Shown in pieces: positions 42,843-48,271 of a stretch of 48,271 nucleotides of DNA; the stretch's first letter is position 1; each line of letters begins with the position of its first letter. The DNA lies in the NCBI GenBank assembly GCA_964511405.1, contig CAZEFK010000015.1:1-48271 (forward strand), in the 5' to 3' direction. The position numbers were made by a program, and so were the translations under genes. The stretch comes from CAZEFK01 sp964511405 (GTDB lineage: Bacteria; Pseudomonadota; Alphaproteobacteria; Elsterales; Elsteraceae). The notes beneath the pieces are model-generated. The model was not told the DNA's origin and made no database searches. It saw only the letters and a program-made list of their open reading frames with translations.

Positions 42843-43764
42843 CGGCCCGCTCCCGCATTTGCAACCGAATGTAGACCAACGTGAAGACCAGCAGGATCGC
42901 CAGCATCACCAGCGACAGCGCCGCGGCATCGCCGAGCCGGCCGAAGCGGAACGCCAGTTGATACAGATACGTGACCAGGATGTCGGTGCTGTTGGCCGGG
43001 CCGCCTTGGGTCAGGACCCAAATGATCGGGAACGAGTTGAAGACATAGATGATGTTCAGCACCACCGCCATGTTCACGAACGGCCGCAGCAGCGGCAGGG
43101 TCATCCAGCGGAACTGCGCCCACGGCGTGGCGCCGTCGACCCGCGCCGCCTCGTAGATGTCGGTCGGCAGCGACGCCAGGCCGCCCAGGAACACGGTGAC
43201 GGTGAACGGGATCGACACCAGGATGCCGATCACGACCTCGGCCGGGAAGGCCAGGCCCGCCGAGGCCAGCCAGACGATCGGCGGGCCGCCCATGCCCAGG
43301 TCGGCGAGCGTGGCGTTGATCATGCCGCTCTCGCCGTTGAGCGCCCAGCGCCACACGATGGCGGTCATGGTCAGCGACACCGACCAGGGCAGCAGGATGA
43401 TGGTCCGCGCCAGGCCCCGGCCGTAGAAATTCTGGTTCAGGATCAAGGCCACCGGCAGCGACACCAGGATCGTGCCCAGCACCACGCCGACCGTCCATTC
43501 CAAGGTCCGCCACAGCACGGCATGGAACAAGGGATCGGCCCAGATCGCGGCGAAGTTGGCGCCGCCGTTGAAGCCGCGCAGGGACCCGAAGCGATTGACG
43601 TCGTGCAGCGCGGTCGAGACCAGGTCGACGACCGGATAGCCCAGGATCACGGCGGCCAGCACCAGACTGGGCAGGATCAGCAGATAGGGCGCGGCGCGCC
43701 GGGCCGCCGGCGCCACCGCGATGCCGCCGGCCGGGTGGTCCCGGCCGGCGGTTTCGGCTGCCAT
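42829..43764 (-). CDS. Carbohydrate ABC transporter permease (MalF-like)
   Basis: A 311-residue permease. TM1 is APYLLILPSLVLAAVILGYP; the EAA loop is DIYEAARVDGATPWAQFRWM (~residues 203-222); NSFPIIWVLTQGGPANSTDI near residue 250 is characteristic of sugar permeases. ATG 43764 overlaps the stop of the binding-protein gene by one base (TGATG), fixing the start. A longer open frame upstream is antisense-type noise within the binding-protein gene. Confidence 0.9.
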   Translation of the reverse strand: MAAETAGRDHPAGGIAVAPAARRAAPYLLILPSLVLAAVILGYPVVDLVSTALHDVNRFGSLRGFNGGANFAAIWADPLFHAVLWRTLEWTVGVVLGTILVSLPVALILNQNFYGRGLARTIILLPWSVSLTMTAIVWRWALNGESGMINATLADLGMGGPPIVWLASAGLAFPAEVVIGILVSIPFTVTVFLGGLASLPTDIYEAARVDGATPWAQFRWMTLPLLRPFVNMAVVLNIIYVFNSFPIIWVLTQGGPANSTDILVTYLYQLAFRFGRLGDAAALSLVMLAILLVFTLVYIRLQMRERADAQA

Positions 43765-44975
43765 CACGGCTGCAGCAGCTTGTCGACCTCGCCCGCCGCC
43801 GCGGTCAGCGCCGCCTTGGGCTCGGCCTGGCCCGTGTAGATCGACTGCAGCCCGCGGATGGTCGCGGCCGCGATCTCCTCCCAGTTCGCGATCGTCGGCG
43901 CGAACTTGGCGTTGGGCAGCAGCGACACGAAGGTCTGCAGGTTGGCGTCGCCGGTGAAGAAGGGGTCGGCGCCTTCGGCCTTGGTGGTCGGCAGGAAACC
44001 CTCGCCCTTGGTGAAGGCGATGCGCTGCGCCGGCTGGAACAGGAAGTCCAGGAACTTCCACGCGGCGGGCTTCACCTTGGAGTTCTTGAACATCACGATC
44101 GAGTCGGTGACCGCGTAGGTGGCGTTGGTGCCGCCCGACGGGATCGGCGCGATGCCGTAGCTCAAGCTGGGCGCCTCCTTCTTGATCTGGCCGATCAGGA
44201 AGGGTGCGGTGATCATCATGCCGACACGGCCCTGCTTGAACAGGTTCTGCACGTCCTCGCGGTTGTAGGCGGTGACGCCGGGCTCGGTCAGCTTCTGGTC
44301 GATCAGCGACTTGTAGAAGGTGGCGGCCTTGAGCGCCGCGTCCGAGTGCAGGCCGCTCTTGCCGCCCTCGACGATGTCGCCGCCATTGGTCCACAGGGCG
44401 TAGTAGTAATAGACGTCGGTCTCGATCTCCTTGCCCTGCAGGCCATAGCCGTAGGTGTTGGGCAGGGCCGACAGCTTCTTGGCGGCCGCGACGGCGTCGT
44501 CCCAGGTCTTGGGCGGCCCGGCGACGCCGGCCTTCTGGAACAGCTCCTTGTTGTAGTAGAGGGCACGCGCCGAGGCCGCGATCGGCAGGCCATAGGTCTT
44601 GCCCTGGAGCTTGGACGGGCTGAGGAAGGTTCCGATGAAGCGGTCGGTGAACGCCTTGTCCATCATCGAATCCAGCGGCTCGACCACGTCCTGCTTGACG
44701 AAGTCCACCAGCCAGCGGGTGCCGATGATCGAGATGTCGGCATTGGCGCCGCCGGCGATGTCAGTGGTGAGCTTCTGCAGCAGGTTATCCCAGTTGGCGA
44801 TCTCGATCTTGACCGTCAGTCCCGGGTTCTGTTTGGCGAAATCGGCCGCCACCTTCTCGAAGTAAGGCTGGGTTTCGGCGCTGTAGTACGGGATGGTGAC
44901 CCGTACTTCCTCGGCCTGGGCGGTTGCGGCAAACGCCAACCCCGCCAGCGCCACCAGGAGCCCTGTTGTCCGCAT
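43764..44975 (-). CDS. Sugar ABC transporter substrate-binding protein
   Basis: A 403-residue periplasmic protein of the family 1 solute-binding type. The signal peptide MRTTGLLVALAGLAFAATAQ is cleaved near AQAEE. The mature part has VRVTIPYYSAETQPYFEKVA, then KTYGLPIAASARALYYNKEL and NLFKQGRVGMMITAPFLIGQ, all typical. ATG 44975 follows GGGGAGAGCGGACC; 19 extra open codons upstream are ignored. It is first gene of the importer operon. Four ATGC(A) repeats in the upstream divergent region may be regulator sites. Confidence 0.9.
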   Translation of the reverse strand: MRTTGLLVALAGLAFAATAQAEEVRVTIPYYSAETQPYFEKVAADFAKQNPGLTVKIEIANWDNLLQKLTTDIAGGANADISIIGTRWLVDFVKQDVVEPLDSMMDKAFTDRFIGTFLSPSKLQGKTYGLPIAASARALYYNKELFQKAGVAGPPKTWDDAVAAAKKLSALPNTYGYGLQGKEIETDVYYYYALWTNGGDIVEGGKSGLHSDAALKAATFYKSLIDQKLTEPGVTAYNREDVQNLFKQGRVGMMITAPFLIGQIKKEAPSLSYGIAPIPSGGTNATYAVTDSIVMFKNSKVKPAAWKFLDFLFQPAQRIAFTKGEGFLPTTKAEGADPFFTGDANLQTFVSLLPNAKFAPTIANWEEIAAATIRGLQSIYTGQAEPKAALTAAAGEVDKLLQP

Positions 44976-45026
44976 CGGTCCGCTCTCCCCGTTTGTTTCC
45001 GAAATCCTAAGGCCGGGCTCAGTGGT

Positions 45027-45073
45027 ATGCAACTGGCATGCAGTGGATTAATGCAAAAGAGCTAAGTGCATGC
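45027..45073. promoter_or_regulatory. ATGCA repeats in the divergent promoter region
   Basis: ATGCA(A/G) occurs at 45027, 45038 and 45051, and GCATGC at 45069-45074, within about 50 bases between the binding-protein gene and the rightward genes. The region is AT-richer than its surroundings. It could hold the promoter and operator of the importer; the spacing (11, 13 and 19 bases) is irregular. Confidence 0.35.
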
Positions 45074-45237
45074 GCCTATTGGCGATGGGTTGTGGCGGCC
45101 GCCCGGCCTATGTCACGGTCAAGGCGATGACTGCATGGCGCACGATCGCGGCTGGCCTCGGGCACGGGCGCGAAACGACGGGGGTCGACCTGGACCGGCT
45201 GCAGGCCACCGGCCTCCTGCGGGCGGGATCGGCATGA
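45070..45237 (+). CDS. Small 55-residue protein with an HTH-like sequence
   Basis: Runs ATG 45070 to TGA 45237 and overlaps the SDR start by 4 bases (ATGA), the local style for real genes. Residues ~20-52 (WRTIAAGLGHGRETTGVDLD, RLQATGLLRAG) resemble the HTH of DeoR-type regulators (IAxxLGVSRETVRRDLDxLExxGLL), with some recognition-helix residues changed. It has no effector domain, so it may be a remnant or a very small regulator. There is no strong ribosome site. Coding status is uncertain. Confidence 0.4.
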   Translation: MRLLAMGCGGRPAYVTVKAMTAWRTIAAGLGHGRETTGVDLDRLQATGLLRAGSA

Positions 45238-46007
45238 CCGGCCGTGTGGTGCTGGTGACCGGGGCGGCCGGCGGCATCGGCCGCGCCCTGTGCCGCCGGT
45301 TCGCGGCGGCCGGCGACCGCGTGGTGGCCCTGGACCGCAGTGCGGGCGGCCTGGCCGAGCTTGCCGCCGAGCTGCCCGGCATCTGGACCGACGCCGCCGA
45401 CCTGACCGACGCCGCGGCCGTGGCGGCGGCGGTGGATGCCGCGGGCTCGGCGATGGGCCGTCTCGACGTGCTGGTCAACAATGCCGGCGGCGCCGACGCG
45501 CCGACCCTGGCGGCGCTCGACCTCGACGCCTGGCGGCGCGAGATCGGCCTCAACCTGGACGGCACCTTCCATGTCGTGCACGCGGTCAGGCCGGTGATGA
45601 TCGCCCAGGGCGGCGGCGCCATTGTCACCGTGGGCTCGGTCAACGGCCTGGCCGCCCTCGGCCACCCCGCCTACAGTGCGGCCAAGGCGGCGCTGGTGCA
45701 GCTGACCCGCAGCCTGGCGGTCGAGCTCGGCCCGCACGGCATCCGCGCCAACATCGTATGTCCCGGCACCGTGCGCACGCCGGCCTGGGACGACCGGGTC
45801 AGGCGCAACCCCGAGGTGTTCGAGCGGCTGCGCAAATGGTACCCGCTGGGCCGCGTGGTCGAACCCGACGAGGTGGCGGCCGCCGTCCAGTTCCTGGCCT
45901 CGGGCGAGGCTGGCGCCATCACCGGCGCGGTGCTGACCGTCGACGCCGGCCTCACGGCCGGCAACGCCGTGATGGCGGCGGAGCTGACCTTGTCGGAGGA
46001 GCCGTGA
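45234..46007 (+). CDS. Short-chain dehydrogenase/reductase (SDR)
   Basis: A 257-residue classical SDR. It has VLVTGAAGGIGRALCRRFAA at the start, DVLVNNAGGADAPTL, catalytic Ser in IVTVGSVNGL, YSAAKAALVQLTRSLAVELG, and the C-terminal PLGRVVEPDEVAAAVQFLAS and ITGAVLTVDAGL. ATG 45234 is the natural start; an upstream extension of 56 codons is open but off-family. It diverges from the sugar importer and may oxidise the imported sugar or polyol. The specific substrate is unknown. Confidence 0.88.
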   Translation: MTGRVVLVTGAAGGIGRALCRRFAAAGDRVVALDRSAGGLAELAAELPGIWTDAADLTDAAAVAAAVDAAGSAMGRLDVLVNNAGGADAPTLAALDLDAWRREIGLNLDGTFHVVHAVRPVMIAQGGGAIVTVGSVNGLAALGHPAYSAAKAALVQLTRSLAVELGPHGIRANIVCPGTVRTPAWDDRVRRNPEVFERLRKWYPLGRVVEPDEVAAAVQFLASGEAGAITGAVLTVDAGLTAGNAVMAAELTLSEEP

Positions 46008-46041
46008 CGCCGATGCTCGCCGACGCCGCCCTCCGCCCGGC

Positions 46042-46887
46042 TTATTCGTAGCCGGCGTCGATGCCGGCCCGCCGCACGGCGCCGTCCAGCAGCGCGCGCG
46101 TGCCGTCGTCCAGGATCTCGCGGCCGAGGGCGAGCGCGATCTCCCAGGAGGGCCCGCGCGCGAACGCGTCGCGCCAGGCCTCGAACAGATCCCGGTAGCG
46201 CGTTGGTGCCAGCACGGCGACGATCGTCGCGATCTTCGCCAGATCCCGCGCCACGGTCGGGTCGAGGTCGGCCGCGCGCTCGTGGATCCGCCCCTTCGAC
46301 CCGGCGGTGTGCCTGGCCTTGGCCGCCGGCGCGGCCCGGTGGGCCAGGACCAGGACCATGAAGACCGCGAAGCGGTGGGGCGACGGCACCGTCACCGGGA
46401 TCTCCGCGCGATGCCGGACGGTGGTCGGTACCGGTTCGGCGATCAGGTAATCGAGAAATGTGGATGGCTCGTCACGGGTGAGGCGAGGCCGCTCCAGCAC
46501 CTCGACCCGGTATCCGGCGCCGTTGATGTAGCTGGTGCTGCGAACCTCGCGGGCCCGCCCGCGGTTGGCCGGCTCCGGATCGGCCGCATCCGGCCGCAAC
46601 TCGACAAAGCTCGGATCGATGGCGCGGAACAGGTCGATCACGGCCCACGGACGGGGCGTCAGGCTGGTGATGTCGGCCATCACCAGCGGCGCCGCAGCCA
46701 GCATGCCGGCCTTCGCGTCGCCGGCGCCGGGCAGGTCGGCGTCGAGCAGCCGCGGATAGGTTCGGTAGGCCAGGGTGCCCAACAGGCATCCGCCGGATCG
46801 GAACACGCCCGCGTCGGACAAGGCCGTCAGCAGTGCCGCCGTGAGGCCCGGCGTCGCGTCCCATTCCGGCTGGCTGATGTGGTCCAT
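46042..46887 (-). CDS. Nucleotidyltransferase-fold-like protein (GSU2403-like), function unknown
   Basis: A 281-residue soluble protein. The segment DAGVFRSGGCLLGTLAYRTY near residues 25-44 resembles the start of the GSU2403-type nucleotidyltransferase fold (LFRAGGxLVGTHAFxxY). However, the metal-binding DID motif expected downstream is not clear (VMADITSL is the closest). The rest (TSYINGAGYRVEVLERPRLT, IPVTVPSPHRFAVFMVLVLA) fits that family's later region (PxPxRFAxHKLxVA). If correct, the catalytic site is altered. It is convergent with the SDR gene. Related families act in toxin-antitoxin systems, but no partner is seen. Confidence 0.5.
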   Translation of the reverse strand: MDHISQPEWDATPGLTAALLTALSDAGVFRSGGCLLGTLAYRTYPRLLDADLPGAGDAKAGMLAAAPLVMADITSLTPRPWAVIDLFRAIDPSFVELRPDAADPEPANRGRAREVRSTSYINGAGYRVEVLERPRLTRDEPSTFLDYLIAEPVPTTVRHRAEIPVTVPSPHRFAVFMVLVLAHRAAPAAKARHTAGSKGRIHERAADLDPTVARDLAKIATIVAVLAPTRYRDLFEAWRDAFARGPSWEIALALGREILDDGTRALLDGAVRRAGIDAGYE

Positions 46888-46976
46888 GGATCCCTATCCG
46901 ATCGGCGCCTGCAGCCGATGGTATGGCTCTCGCCCACCCGTGAGGAAGCCGCCTGAAGCCTGGCAGTGCATGGGCG

Positions 46977-47791
<815 letters not shown>

Positions 47792-47795
<4 letters not shown>

Positions 47796-48271
47796 GCCTC
47801 CACCCGGATGCAGCGGGCGCTGCGGCCGGGGCCCGCCGGCCGCTCGTCGATGGCGCCGCTGCGGCAGGGATCGATCGCCAGCGGGCAGCGCGCGGCGAAG
47901 CGGCAGCCGGCCTCGGCCAGCCGCGGATCCGGCACCTGGCCAGGGATCGCCGCCAGCCGCTGGCCGGGCTGGGCGTCGGGGTGGGGCAGGGCGCCGAACA
48001 GGCCGCGGGTGTAGGGATGGGCCGGCCGGTCATAGATGTCGACGGTCGGGCCGCGCTCGACCACGCGGCCGGCATACATCACCAGCACGCGGTCGGCGAT
48101 CTCGGCGATGACGCCCAGGTCGTGGCTGATGATCACCAGCCCCATGCCCAGGTCGGCGATCAGGCCGCGCAGCAGGGCCAGGATCTGGGCCTGCACCGTG
48201 ACGTCGAGGGCGGTGGTCGGCTCGTCGGCGATCAGCAGGTCGGGCCCCGCCGCCAGCGCCATGGCGATGCC
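47792..48271 (-). CDS. Oligopeptide/dipeptide ABC transporter ATP-binding protein (DppD/OppD-like), 5' end outside window
   Basis: The C-terminal ~159 residues of the partner ATPase. Walker B LLIADEPTTALDVTVQAQIL and H-loop GLVIISHDLGVIAEIA are visible. The peptide-importer C-terminal domain follows (YDRPAHPYTRGLFGALPHPD, CRFAARCPLAIDPC) with the cysteines that bind a 4Fe-4S cluster in several DppD-type proteins. The frame continues off the right edge (GIAMALAAGPD), so Walker A and the signature motif are not seen. The two ATPases form the usual heterodimer. Confidence 0.9.

Noticed and set aside
45066..45233. N-terminal extension of the SDR at 45234
   Set aside because: The extra 56 residues do not fit the SDR family, and the standard cofactor motif starts right after ATG 45234.

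Overview
The window is very GC-rich (roughly 70% by eye). It has dense genes, frequent 4-base ATGA or 1-base TGATG overlaps, Gram-negative envelope genes (porin, heptose/LPS core genes) and two PAS_5 proteins. Together these point to an alphaproteobacterium, probably a Rhodospirillales-type soil or plant-associated heterotroph. This is inferred from gene content only; no rRNA or tRNA gene is visible.

Layout. (1) 1-6.1 kb: choline-to-glycine-betaine oxidation. The C-terminal end of a BetI-type repressor reads in frame, with no stop, into betaine aldehyde dehydrogenase (betB). betA, a LysR regulator, a small membrane protein and an outer-membrane porin follow. A short remnant of a dimethylglycine-dehydrogenase-like gene lies behind the porin. 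(2) 6.5-12.9 kb: a PAS_5 protein, then a five-gene minus-strand operon for surface polysaccharide or LPS core (GT2, methyltransferase, GT4, hldE, and a small ACP-like protein without the phosphopantetheine serine), then a second PAS_5 protein and an Lrp/AsnC regulator. (3) 12.9-16.6 kb: one large indolepyruvate ferredoxin oxidoreductase gene. It appears split only because the assembly has a 10-N gap flanked by two error-rich copies of the same ~150 bp.

(4) 16.6-19.8 kb: an accessory or defence island. It holds an IS110-type transposase remnant, an AT-rich (~40% GC) reverse transcriptase gene of the Abi/unknown-group (UG) kind, a truncated and frameshifted DUF5615 toxin with its DUF433 antitoxin, and a divergent hicAB pair with two 17-bp palindromic operators. 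(5) 19.8-23.4 kb: an MHS-type MFS transporter, a metallo-beta-lactamase-fold hydrolase (TTG start) and a divergent LysR regulator, followed by a long palindromic intergenic repeat. (6) 23.4-29.1 kb: a hybrid histidine kinase, an atypical Nramp-family transporter and a TPR-glycosyltransferase protein.

(7) 29.1-35.3 kb: a sugar-type ABC importer system in two divergent arms. One arm carries the binding protein, ROK repressor, Gfo/Idh/MocA dehydrogenase and ThuA; the other carries two permeases. A ROK-like operator and two perfect hairpins lie between the arms. (8) 35.3-39.4 kb: protocatechuate 3,4-dioxygenase pcaHG with a LysR regulator, a metallophosphoesterase and an SDR. (9) 39.4-46.9 kb: a seven-repeat beta-propeller/RTX-like secreted protein, a second sugar ABC importer, another SDR and a nucleotidyltransferase-like protein. 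(10) 47-48.3 kb: the two ATPase genes of an oligopeptide-type ABC importer, the last running off the window. Neither sugar importer has its own ATPase here.

The strongest candidates for something undescribed are the BetI-BetB fusion, the reverse transcriptase cassette that interrupts a toxin-antitoxin module, and the serine-less ACP-like protein coupled to hldE.
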